Shown one piece after another: positions 1 to 6,538 of a stretch of 18,031 bases of DNA. Numbering within the stretch: the first letter of the stretch is position 1; every line of letters begins with the position of its first letter. The DNA comes from CAYMTN01 sp964393335. GTDB taxonomy: Bacteria > Chloroflexota > Anaerolineae > Aggregatilineales > Aggregatilineaceae. A program made the position numbers and the translations under genes. The stretch lies in the NCBI GenBank assembly GCA_964393335.1, contig CAYMTN010000102.1, positions 1 to 18,031 of the forward strand. Direction: 5' to 3'. The notes beneath the pieces were generated by a model. The model had not been told where the DNA came from, did not search any database, and saw nothing but the letters and a program-made list of their open reading frames with translations.

Positions 1-107
1 CCACAATGCGCTCGCTCATGATTGAGACCATGCGCGTCATTGCCGACGAGTTCACTGTCGATGACCTTATCATAGGGCTTGAGGGTATCACATTCATGGA
101 TGTTTGA
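1..107 (+). CDS. Possible C-terminal end of an unidentified protein, cut by the window edge
   Basis: An open frame enters from the left edge (frame beginning at base 3) and stops with TGA at 105-107. It encodes about 34 residues ending IGLEGITFMDV. The mix of acidic and hydrophobic residues looks like the end of a soluble globular protein, but no family is recognisable. It is short and lies beside a decayed transposase, so it could be a chance frame. Low confidence. Confidence 0.3.
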   Translation, partial: TMRSLMIETMRVIADEFTVDDLIIGLEGITFMDV

Positions 108-148
108 TGGCTGTTTTGCCTCGGCATTCAGATTGACGGAATATGCAA

Positions 149-300
149 TTAGCGACATAGCGCAGCGTGAGCCAGCAGTTCGCCCCGGTCATTGACGACC
201 AGATGCAGCTTGAAACCGCAGAACCAGCTCACCGGCATGGCAACATAGTTCCAGCAACCCCATCGCAGATACCTTTCGCCGACTTTGAGTACCCTGAAAG
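149..300 (-). pseudogene. Decayed transposase remnant (IS982-like DDE fragment)
   Basis: Read on the minus strand, bases 238-149 encode a stretch containing WFCGFKLHLVVNDRGELLA, then a stop. This resembles the conserved GWFYGFKLHLVVND...GELL block around a catalytic Asp of IS982-type transposases. Upstream the matching sequence cannot be followed in one frame, and no start, no remaining DDE residues and no terminal inverted repeats are visible. I read it as a broken internal piece of an old insertion sequence. The family assignment rests on one short motif from memory, so the outer limits are approximate. Confidence 0.5.
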
Positions 301-344
301 CTCACCGCATTCCTGGCAAGATATCTCGTTTCCGTATCCCGAAC

Positions 345-734
345 TCAGGTCAAATACTCTAAAAACGCCTGTTTGTACGCCTCGGCAAGCTGCGTATCGT
401 AGACCAGCACCAGCAGTTGCCCAAGCTGCATCTCCGACTGTGCGCGTAAAAATTCCTCTTTGGTCGCCTGGTCCCACGACTCCCACATCTCGCGGAAGGT
501 GGGCCGGTCATACAACGGCGCGAGCAAATCTTCGGTGACTTGCGCCTCCAACATCTCCAACTCGCCGCCTTGCAGCGAGCGCCGTACACGCAGATAGGCG
601 GGCACGAATACTTCGCGGATCAACGGGCCCAGGTCGTTCAGGCTGTAATTCAGCGCGTAGAAAAAGCTGCGGAATTCCACGTCATCCCACAGCGTATCAA
701 GCACTACGCTCGCCGCTTTGTCATACACCTGCAT
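345..734 (-). CDS. Hypothetical small helical protein, 129 aa
   Basis: No family recognised. The 129-residue product starts MQVYDKAASVVLDTLWDDVE and is rich in Leu, Glu, Gln and aromatic residues with no Cys. It has no membrane segment or signal peptide and is probably all-helical and cytoplasmic. The start at 734 is chosen because GGGGGAG (750-744) lies 9 bases upstream. A longer TTG-started frame reaching 812 would begin almost at the predicted transcription start and has a poorer ribosome site. A promoter (TACACA-N17-TATAAT) lies at 824-852, just past the stop of the DUF4432 gene, so it is probably transcribed alone or as an extra promoter unit. Its 3' end abuts the degraded transposase region. 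Function unknown. Confidence 0.65.
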   Translation of the reverse strand: MQVYDKAASVVLDTLWDDVEFRSFFYALNYSLNDLGPLIREVFVPAYLRVRRSLQGGELEMLEAQVTEDLLAPLYDRPTFREMWESWDQATKEEFLRAQSEMQLGQLLVLVYDTQLAEAYKQAFLEYLT

Positions 735-823
735 ACGGTTTTGCTCCCCCACGGCAGCCTGAAATCCTCTGCAAACACCGACGCTAAGCCGCTCTTGTGC
801 ATCTGCCTGCAAATCCCACCTTG

Positions 824-852
824 ATTATACACAGTGCCCCGCCGCTTGTGTA
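824..852 (-). promoter_or_regulatory. Sigma-70-type promoter for the 129-aa hypothetical gene
   Basis: On the minus strand TACACA (852-847, 4/6 to consensus) is separated by 17 bases from a perfect TATAAT (829-824). The predicted start near 817 gives a leader of about 80 nt before the ATG at 734. It lies partly beyond the end of the DUF4432 gene. Confidence 0.6.
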
Positions 853-859
853 CGTACGC

Positions 860-1948
860 CTAAACCGCGTAATCGTCCAGGTGGCACGCCGCCGGTGCGC
901 CCGCGCGCTGCAACCCGGCGATCCGGGCGCGGCACTGCTCGACTGCCGCCGCCTGATCCAAAACGGTCAGCGTACAGCCAAATTGCTGCACGTCGCCCGG
1001 CTCGATCATCACCAGCCGCCCGGCACGCTGCGCCGCGACCTGCCCTTCGGGGATGCAATTGCCCGGCTCGACGCCTGACACGAAAATCCCCTGGCGCGTA
1101 TTTTTCCACTGGGCCAGGTACGGCAGTTGGGCCGTGTCCCACTCGAACTGCAATCCAAACGACTCGTTCAGCAGGCCAACCACCGTGCGCCCGTCGTCCC
1201 CAGCCTTGAGGTGATGCCAGTAGACCTGTTCGGCAAAACGCGGCGTCGGACTTTCGTAGCGTGCCCAGTGATCGAATGCCTTGCGCGCTTCGGCGTCGCG
1301 CGGATAAACGGCTGCATGTGGCGTGTCCAGCACCGTCCCGGCCTGCACCAGCGGATAACCCAGGTTGATGTGATACAGCACCATCAACGGCGCAGGATTG
1401 TCGCCCAGGTTGGTCACCCGGTCCGACCATTCGATGACCGGCTGGTCGAGCGTCAGCCGGTAGTTACGCTCCAGGCGAAGCTGCTCGCCAAACAGCCGGT
1501 TTTCCGTCACGCCGCCGTCCAGCGTCATCACGTACTGCTCGCCCTGCCACGCGCCGCGCACCGCCACATCCCCGGCGCGCAGGCGGCTGTACAAGCCGTG
1601 CAGATCGCGCCCGCCATCGGTGATCGGATCGGCTTCGCCCGGCCCGGCGTGGGTCAGGCCGCACGTCGTCAGCAGGCCGCCGTTGAACTGCCGCAGCCAC
1701 GACTGGCCCATGTCCGGCGGGTGCGGCGATCCCTGGCTGAGCCACGTCAGCGGCACGCCGTTGTAGTACGCGCTCCAGATATCCAGCCCGCGATCCGGCA
1801 GAATCGTGAAGCTTAGGCCGCTGGCGTTATACGCCTCCACCAGCCGCAACCCGTTCGCCAGCGTGGACTGGCGAAAATCGACAAACTGGCGCATGTCCAG
1901 GCTGTGTCGTTCAAGCTGGCTGCGCTCCAACCATGTTGCGTCCATCAT
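860..1948 (-). CDS. DUF4432 family protein (aldose-1-epimerase-like fold)
   Basis: A 362-residue protein of the DUF4432 family, which belongs to the galactose-mutarotase-like beta-sandwich superfamily. Typical landmarks are PDRGLDI (51-57), the Gly-rich GGLLTTCGLTH (90-100), LHGLYS (116-121), a LYHINLGYPL block near residue 190 and a VEPGN stretch near 295. These suggest a sugar-binding cleft with conserved His/Glu residues, and sugar mutarotation or isomerisation is the family expectation, but the substrate is not known from sequence. There is no signal peptide, so it is likely cytoplasmic. GAGAGGAA sits 5 bases before ATGATG; either Met could be used. The gene follows the macro/NDT-like gene by 49 bases with no clear terminator, so they may be co-transcribed. 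Family call is fairly sure, reaction is not. Confidence 0.85.
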   Translation of the reverse strand: MMDATWLERSQLERHSLDMRQFVDFRQSTLANGLRLVEAYNASGLSFTILPDRGLDIWSAYYNGVPLTWLSQGSPHPPDMGQSWLRQFNGGLLTTCGLTHAGPGEADPITDGGRDLHGLYSRLRAGDVAVRGAWQGEQYVMTLDGGVTENRLFGEQLRLERNYRLTLDQPVIEWSDRVTNLGDNPAPLMVLYHINLGYPLVQAGTVLDTPHAAVYPRDAEARKAFDHWARYESPTPRFAEQVYWHHLKAGDDGRTVVGLLNESFGLQFEWDTAQLPYLAQWKNTRQGIFVSGVEPGNCIPEGQVAAQRAGRLVMIEPGDVQQFGCTLTVLDQAAAVEQCRARIAGLQRAGAPAACHLDDYAV

Positions 1949-1997
1949 GATATTCCTCTCGTTACTGTTTAGTCGTAAAAAAGACGCGTTTCAGTGG

Positions 1998-3128
1998 TCA
2001 CATATCCAGCCGCGCCAACTCGGTCTGGAGCATCTGCTTCAGCCGGTAGATGCGGTCGTAGATCAGCACGCGCTCGCCGCGCACGTCGAACGGCAGCGGC
2101 TCGCCTTCGTGCGCGGCCAGAATCGCCGGGGTTTCGACGCCCCACGCGTAACCGACTTCCAAATACACGTTGGGATTGCCGCCATCCAACAGCGCGATCA
2201 CCAGGCGGGCGGTGCGGATGCGTTCCAACATGCGGGCTTTGATGTCGCCCGTGAACGCGTCCAGGTCCATACGCTCGGAGAGGAAGCCGATCTCGTGAAT
2301 GGCCGGTTGGATGGCGAGATAGTATTGATCGTCGTACTCGTCCTTGAACGGCATGGCGACAAATACGTGCGGCGTCGTTTCGTCCGCTTCTGGCTTGCGG
2401 AACTCCGGCTCGAACGAATCCGGCCCGGCCATGACTGCCACCGTCGCCACTGACGCTGCGGGGATGGTCGATTCCGCCGGTTCGCCCGGTATCATGTCCA
2501 GCAGCGCTTCACTGCTGGTTTCGCTGTCCAGGCGGCGCTCCTTGCGTTCTTTGCGCTCAGGCGCGGGCGGCGGTGAGGGTGACGGCTCCGGCGGCGGCGA
2601 TTCCGGCAGGAACCGCGTCAGCGCGTCTTGCATCACGCGCACGCGGTTTTCGTCCTGCTCGACGAATGATATACGCGTGAGCGTCGGCGGATAATGCCCG
2701 GCCTCGTAGGCATCGGCCATGCCCAACAGCAGCGCGCGGAACGCCTCGACTTCGTCCAGCCCGGCCCCGGTGCGCACGCCGTGCAGCGTCGTAGCGAGGT
2801 GGCCGACATCCAGCCCGGCTTCCCACAGCGCTTCCAGGAAGCGGCGGGCGAGATCGCGCAGTTGGAAATAACGCAGGCTGAAGACCGGCGGCGCGCCGAC
2901 CATTAACACGTACTCGGTTTCGGTCACGCCGCGCCCCGAAAAAATGCGGTATTCGTCCGCCTGGGGCAACATGCTGCCGTCGTCGGTGATGCGCTTGCGC
3001 ACCTGTGCGCCCAATCCGCTGGAGCGCGGCGAATGTTTGACGGCGAGCACATCCGCCTTGAAGCGCAGCGCGTCACCCTGCACTGCTTCCACCATGAAAC
3101 CCAGCCTGACGTTATTCGCGTCGGTCAT
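1998..3128 (-). CDS. Macro-like / nucleoside 2-deoxyribosyltransferase-like (TIR-like) fusion protein
   Basis: A 376-residue two-domain protein. Residues 1-175 look like a macro/leucine-aminopeptidase-N-like alpha/beta domain: ADVLAVKHSPRSSGLGAQV near 25-43, then a TTLHGVRTGAGLDEVEAFRA block at 113-132. A Pro/charged linker (about 176-250) follows. Residues 254-376 carry VFVAMPF (255-261), a FTGDI block (292-296), ARLVIALLDGGNPNVYLEVG (307-326) and VLIYDRI. This is the nucleoside 2-deoxyribosyltransferase/TIR-like fold, in which the Glu of NPNVYLEVG (E324) is the expected catalytic nucleophile. Such domains cleave N-glycosidic bonds of nucleotides or NAD. The start at 3128 is preferred because GAGGGG lies 4 bases upstream; it overlaps the mazG-like gene by 17 bases, implying translational coupling. 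Domain call for the C-terminus is good; the N-terminal call is tentative. Confidence 0.75.
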   Translation of the reverse strand: MTDANNVRLGFMVEAVQGDALRFKADVLAVKHSPRSSGLGAQVRKRITDDGSMLPQADEYRIFSGRGVTETEYVLMVGAPPVFSLRYFQLRDLARRFLEALWEAGLDVGHLATTLHGVRTGAGLDEVEAFRALLLGMADAYEAGHYPPTLTRISFVEQDENRVRVMQDALTRFLPESPPPEPSPSPPPAPERKERKERRLDSETSSEALLDMIPGEPAESTIPAASVATVAVMAGPDSFEPEFRKPEADETTPHVFVAMPFKDEYDDQYYLAIQPAIHEIGFLSERMDLDAFTGDIKARMLERIRTARLVIALLDGGNPNVYLEVGYAWGVETPAILAAHEGEPLPFDVRGERVLIYDRIYRLKQMLQTELARLDM

Positions 3129-3435
3129 GTGTCCCCTCATCCCACGTGCGCCCGTAGTTCGCCGATAGCTTATCAAGAATCGCGCGTTCCAGGTCGATGC
3201 CGGTCACGCTGGCGAGCTGCAACAGGTACAGCGCCACGTCGGCCAGTTCGCCCGCCAACCCCTCCGAATCGGTCACGTCGCCGTTCCACTGAAAATATTC
3301 CAGGATTTCCGCTGCTTCGATGCAGATCGACGTGGCGATGTTACGCGGCGTCTGCGGGCGCGGCGAATCCGGCGCGTACCAGCCTTTGGCGCGTACAAAG
3401 TCATGCATGTGCTGTGTCAGTTCGCTGATGTCCAT
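3112..3435 (-). CDS. MazG-like nucleotide pyrophosphohydrolase
   Basis: A compact 107-residue single-domain MazG-like protein, of the short all-alpha NTP-PPase type rather than the two-domain E. coli MazG. The metal-binding signature is present: EAAEILEYFQW with E40 and E43, and ELADVALYLLQLA with E63 and D66. These enzymes hydrolyse (d)NTPs to (d)NMP and pyrophosphate in the cytoplasm, often for nucleotide-pool cleaning. ATG at 3435 is chosen over an upstream in-frame ATG (3483) because the latter lies upstream of the predicted transcription start; the ribosome site (AGGA, 12 bases away) is weak. A near-perfect extended -10 element lies about 30 bases upstream. Its stop overlaps the start of the macro/NDT-like gene. 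Confidence 0.88.
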   Translation of the reverse strand: MDISELTQHMHDFVRAKGWYAPDSPRPQTPRNIATSICIEAAEILEYFQWNGDVTDSEGLAGELADVALYLLQLASVTGIDLERAILDKLSANYGRTWDEGTHDRRE

Positions 3436-3462
3436 GACGGTTTGAATCCTGTCCCCCGCGCT

Positions 3463-3471
3463 ATTATACCA
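3463..3471 (-). promoter_or_regulatory. Extended -10 promoter for the mazG-like operon
   Basis: On the minus strand TGG-TATAAT (3471-3463) is an extended -10 element with a perfect hexamer and no convincing -35. The predicted start near 3456 gives a leader of about 20 nt. It lies just past the terminator of the sugar-transferase gene, as expected for the first promoter of the next unit. Confidence 0.6.
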
Positions 3472-3481
3472 TTCTCGCCAC

Positions 3482-3509
3482 AAAAAATGAGGCGTACCGG
3501 AGTACGCCT
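3482..3509 (-). terminator. Rho-independent terminator after the sugar-transferase gene
   Basis: AGGCGTAC / GTACGCCT form a perfect 8-bp stem (3509-3502 and 3497-3490) around a 4-base loop. On the minus strand it is followed after two bases by TTTTTT (3487-3482). It lies about 70 bases past the stop at 3578 and separates the polysaccharide module from the mazG-like operon. Confidence 0.8.
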
Positions 3510-3577
3510 ATCGAGATTGTACAGACTGTGGGTTTCGCGTGCGGCGGGCCCGCCTTGCCAGCAGGTACCCGCGTCAC

Positions 3578-5029
3578 CTAATACGCATTTTTGTTGCGCC
3601 CGAACGCCATTTGGAATATCGTGCGCAGCACGATCTTGATGTCCAGCCACAGCGACCAGTTCTCGACATACCACAGGTCGTACTTGGTGCGCTCCAAAAT
3701 GGAGGTGTCGCCGCGCATCCCGTTGACCTGCGCCCAGCCGGTCATCCCGGCTTTTTCGCGGTGACGCTCCATGTAGCGGGGGATGAATTCGCGGAATTTT
3801 TGCACGTAATATGTCTGTTCCGGGCGCGGCCCGACCAGGCTCATCTGCCCGTAAAACACGTTGATCAGGTTGGGTAGCTCGTCCATGTTGGTTTTGCGCA
3901 TGAAGCGTCCAATACGCGTCACGCGTGGATCGCCTTCCGTCGTCCAGCCGGGGCCGCCCTGCTCGGCGTCCTGGTGCATCGAGCGGAACTTGATCATCGG
4001 GAACGGGCGGCCATCCAGACCCATGCGCTCCTGGCAGAAAAACACCGGTCCCGACGACTCCAGCTTGATCAGGATCGCGGTCAGCACCAAAAACGGGCTG
4101 AGCAGCACCAGCCCCATGAACGATACGACGATGTCCATGCCGCGTTTGAGGCTCAGCTTCCAGCCGCGCAGCGCCACGTCGCGCACCGACAGCAACGGCA
4201 TGCCGTTCAGATCATCGACCGTCAGGCCGCCGGTCATGTACGCGAAAATGTCGGGGTAGACCTTGATGTTGACCTTACCGCGCTGGCACTTGCTGACTAA
4301 CTGGACCAGTTCGCGGTGCGAGGCTTCGGGCAGCGCGATGATCACTTCATCGACCTCGTACTCGTCGATGATCTCCGGCAGTTGCCCCGTCGTGCCAATG
4401 ATCGGCACATCACCCACGCTGGAACCGGGCGATCCGTTCACAACGCCGACGATGCTAAAGCCCAGGTGCGGCGACCAGCGGATTTTCTCTGCGATGGTAC
4501 GCGCCACTTCGCCGGACCCGATGATCAACACGTTGTCACGCCCGATACCGACATCGCGCAGCCGGATCGTCATCTGACGATGGAGTTCGCGCCCCAACAC
4601 CGTCAGCCCGATGCCCAACAGCCACGCATAGATCACGACACCGCGCGGGTAGTCCAGCTCCAGGGCGCTGTTTTTGAAGGCGAGCGTTTCGAACGCCACC
4701 GCCAAAAACGTGCCAATCGAGACGTTCTGCGCGATGGCATACCCTTCGTCGATGCGGCTCACGGCGCGGCGCTGGTGGTACATACGCGCGAAATAGAACA
4801 CCACCAGCACGCTGACGACGTGCACGATCATCATCGGCACGTAACTCGCAAACGAGGGCGGATTCACCGGGACGGCAGGCAGCGGCAGCCGGGCACGCAG
4901 CACGTAGGCGAGCGCAAACGCCAGCGACAGCATCACGGCGTCCCCCAGGATCAGAGTCGTGTGCAGCAGCCCGCGTACGTGGCGGTCCAGCGCGCTGTTC
5001 AGCCGGAAACGGCGGGCGTCGGGTGCCAC
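3578..5029 (-). CDS. Membrane undecaprenyl-phosphate sugar phosphotransferase (WcaJ/EPS type)
   Basis: A 483-residue polyprenol-phosphate hexose-1-phosphate transferase that starts exopolysaccharide repeat-unit assembly on the lipid carrier at the inner membrane. With GTG at 5029 as start, the N-terminal half has several membrane segments (about 20-145), then a CoA-binding-like Rossmann region with GSGEVA (171-176). A further membrane segment begins after KRGMDI (295-300). The catalytic bacterial sugar transferase domain follows: QERMGLDGRPFPMIKFRSM (333-351), DELPNLINVFYGQMSLVGPR (383-402) and KAGMTGWAQVNG (426-437). The frame stays open upstream to 5263, but that part lies wholly inside the GT2 gene and lacks family similarity. 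GTG 5029 (or GTG 5041) fits the normal length and overlaps the GT2 gene by 31 bases; the ribosome site is weak, so the exact start is uncertain. A terminator follows the gene. Confidence 0.9.
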   Translation of the reverse strand: MAPDARRFRLNSALDRHVRGLLHTTLILGDAVMLSLAFALAYVLRARLPLPAVPVNPPSFASYVPMMIVHVVSVLVVFYFARMYHQRRAVSRIDEGYAIAQNVSIGTFLAVAFETLAFKNSALELDYPRGVVIYAWLLGIGLTVLGRELHRQMTIRLRDVGIGRDNVLIIGSGEVARTIAEKIRWSPHLGFSIVGVVNGSPGSSVGDVPIIGTTGQLPEIIDEYEVDEVIIALPEASHRELVQLVSKCQRGKVNIKVYPDIFAYMTGGLTVDDLNGMPLLSVRDVALRGWKLSLKRGMDIVVSFMGLVLLSPFLVLTAILIKLESSGPVFFCQERMGLDGRPFPMIKFRSMHQDAEQGGPGWTTEGDPRVTRIGRFMRKTNMDELPNLINVFYGQMSLVGPRPEQTYYVQKFREFIPRYMERHREKAGMTGWAQVNGMRGDTSILERTKYDLWYVENWSLWLDIKIVLRTIFQMAFGRNKNAY

Positions 5030-5898
5030 AGATCGCGCCACAGGGGGCGTCCGCCCTTCAGTGCCAGCCCGATCAGAATCAGGCTGTGCAGCCACCAGGG
5101 CGTCGTCCTCCGGTAGTGCTTGCGGTAGAAGATCAGCATCGCCCGGTAGAACTCGTGCTGTGCCCGGCGCGATTGGCGGCTTGCCGCTCGTTTGACGTGC
5201 GTCACCGTCACGCGGGGGTTGTACTTCACCGTCCACCCGGCCTGCTTGATTCGATACGCCCAATCCAGGTCCTCTCCATACATAAAAAACGTTTCGTCGA
5301 ACAGGCCGACGCGCTGAATTGCCTCGCGCCGGACCATCATAAACGCGCCCACCACCGAGTCAACTTCGGTTTCGACGTCGGGGTCGAGGTACGTCATATT
5401 GTAGCGACCAAAGCGGCGGCTGTGCGGGAACACTTTCGACAGCCCGATCATGCGAAAAAAACTGATCTCCGGCGTCGGGAAACTGCGGCGGCACGCCAAA
5501 TCCAGCCTGCCGTCGAGCATCACCAGCTTTGGCCCGGCCACGCCTATCGACGGGTCGGCATCCATATAAGCCACCATCTCGCGCAGCGCCGCTGGCGGCA
5601 GCACCGTGTCCGGATTCAGCGCCAGCGCGTAACGCGGCATGTCCTCGTCGCCGCCGCCCAACTCAAAACCCAACGCGCGGAAGCCCTGGTTATTCGCCGC
5701 CGGATAACCCACGTTGTCCGCGTTGGCGATCAGCGTCACGTCCGGGAAAACGCGCACGACGTCCGCGCTGCCATCCGTCGAAGCGTTATCGACCACCACC
5801 ACGCGGAACGACAGACCCTCGGACGCCAGCACCGATTGCAGGCAGTCGCGCAGCAAGTCGCGCGTGTTCCAGCTTACGATCACGATCCCCAGGTCCAC
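4999..5898 (-). CDS. Family 2 glycosyltransferase (rhamnosyltransferase-like)
   Basis: A 299-residue GT-A fold glycosyltransferase, close in style to WbbL-type rhamnosyltransferases. Visible landmarks are IVIVSWNTRDLL (5-16), VVDNASTDGS (35-44), the nucleotide/metal region LNPDTVLP (94-101), GAFMMVRR (184-191) and the acceptor-site GEDLDWAYRIKQAGW (208-222) with the expected catalytic Asp/Glu. It transfers a sugar from a nucleotide donor to a growing lipid-linked glycan on the cytoplasmic face. The start is GTG at 5898, with an AGGA 12 bases upstream and a very good promoter just before it. It is first in a two-gene unit with the sugar phosphotransferase, so both probably build the same surface polysaccharide. 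Donor and acceptor cannot be read from sequence. Confidence 0.9.
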   Translation of the reverse strand: MDLGIVIVSWNTRDLLRDCLQSVLASEGLSFRVVVVDNASTDGSADVVRVFPDVTLIANADNVGYPAANNQGFRALGFELGGGDEDMPRYALALNPDTVLPPAALREMVAYMDADPSIGVAGPKLVMLDGRLDLACRRSFPTPEISFFRMIGLSKVFPHSRRFGRYNMTYLDPDVETEVDSVVGAFMMVRREAIQRVGLFDETFFMYGEDLDWAYRIKQAGWTVKYNPRVTVTHVKRAASRQSRRAQHEFYRAMLIFYRKHYRRTTPWWLHSLILIGLALKGGRPLWRDLWHPTPAVSG

Positions 5899-5916
5899 TG
5901 TGATCCGCGTCCTGTC

Positions 5917-5945
5917 ATTCTAACGAAGGCCCGTGCGCGTATCAA
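5917..5945 (-). promoter_or_regulatory. Strong promoter for the two-gene polysaccharide unit
   Basis: On the minus strand TTGATA (5945-5940) and TAGAAT (5922-5917) are exactly 17 bases apart, each 5/6 to consensus. The predicted start near 5910 leaves a leader of only about 12 nt before the GTG at 5898, which matches the weak ribosome site seen there. Confidence 0.7.
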
Positions 5946-6028
5946 GGGCCATCGCGACGGTTACCTTAGCATAACACACTCACTCTTACGCGAACTGGTT
6001 GTTTTTCTGACGCCCGCCTGACGGGCAC

Positions 6029-6472
6029 TCAACGCTTGATGCGCCGCGTTTCCGGGAAGGCGTCCATCCAGGCCGCGAGCAGGCGAGCGTGTGGGCTGCC
6101 CGCCGGGGGATCGACCATGCGCACCCGTTCATACGAATCGGGAGCGGCGCGCTCGACCGTGATCGTCACGCCGTCGTGCACGTTGGGCGGGATCGCGTCC
6201 CCGGCCCACGCCATCGCGGCGTCGTCTATGTCCTGCAAAAACGCTTGCAGCGCGCCCGGCTCGACCGGGCGGGTGCTGCCGCGATCCAACGGCGCGCGCG
6301 GCGTGCCGTCCCTGCACGTGATCAGGCGCACTGTGGCCTCGTCGCTGATTTCGATCAATACAAACCGGTCCTGACTCACGCTAAACGGCGCAACCACCGT
6401 GAGAATGTGCAACCGGGAAGCGCCCTGCTCCTCGCGGAATCGCTGGACATTGACTGTTCGATTATCAGGCAT
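6029..6472 (-). CDS. Hypothetical protein, 147 aa
   Basis: No family recognised. The product begins MPDNRTVNVQRFREEQGASR and alternates short hydrophobic strands (HILTVVAPF, RFVLIEIS, VRLITC) with charged loops, so a small alpha/beta or beta-rich cytoplasmic protein is likely. There is no signal peptide, no membrane helix and no catalytic motif. ATG at 6472 is chosen because GAAAGG lies 6 bases upstream; the frame extends to an earlier ATG at 6490 with no ribosome site. It follows murE by 66 bases in the same direction without a visible terminator, so it probably shares the murE transcript. No link in function to cell-wall synthesis can be shown. Confidence 0.65.
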   Translation of the reverse strand: MPDNRTVNVQRFREEQGASRLHILTVVAPFSVSQDRFVLIEISDEATVRLITCRDGTPRAPLDRGSTRPVEPGALQAFLQDIDDAAMAWAGDAIPPNVHDGVTITVERAAPDSYERVRMVDPPAGSPHARLLAAWMDAFPETRRIKR

Positions 6473-6538
6473 GATCATCCTTTCAGACATGTTACGCGTT
6501 GTCCGCCAGTCACCCGCCGGTGATACCTTCCGAACCGC

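Noticed and set aside
1127..1816. 229-aa plus-strand frame opposite the DUF4432 gene
   Set aside because: Antisense shadow with no ribosome site or family.
5030..5263. N-terminal extension of the sugar phosphotransferase to 5263
   Set aside because: It lies fully within the GT2 gene, is low-complexity Pro/Ala/Asp-rich and makes the protein longer than its family.
5023..6021. 332-aa plus-strand frame opposite the glycosyltransferase genes
   Set aside because: His/Arg/Gln-rich composition typical of the reverse complement of GC-rich coding sequence; the minus-strand genes have clear family motifs.
6012..6026. GCCCG/CGGGC hairpin as a terminator after the 147-aa gene
   Set aside because: On the minus strand it is followed by an A-run, not a T-run, and the stem is only 5 bp.
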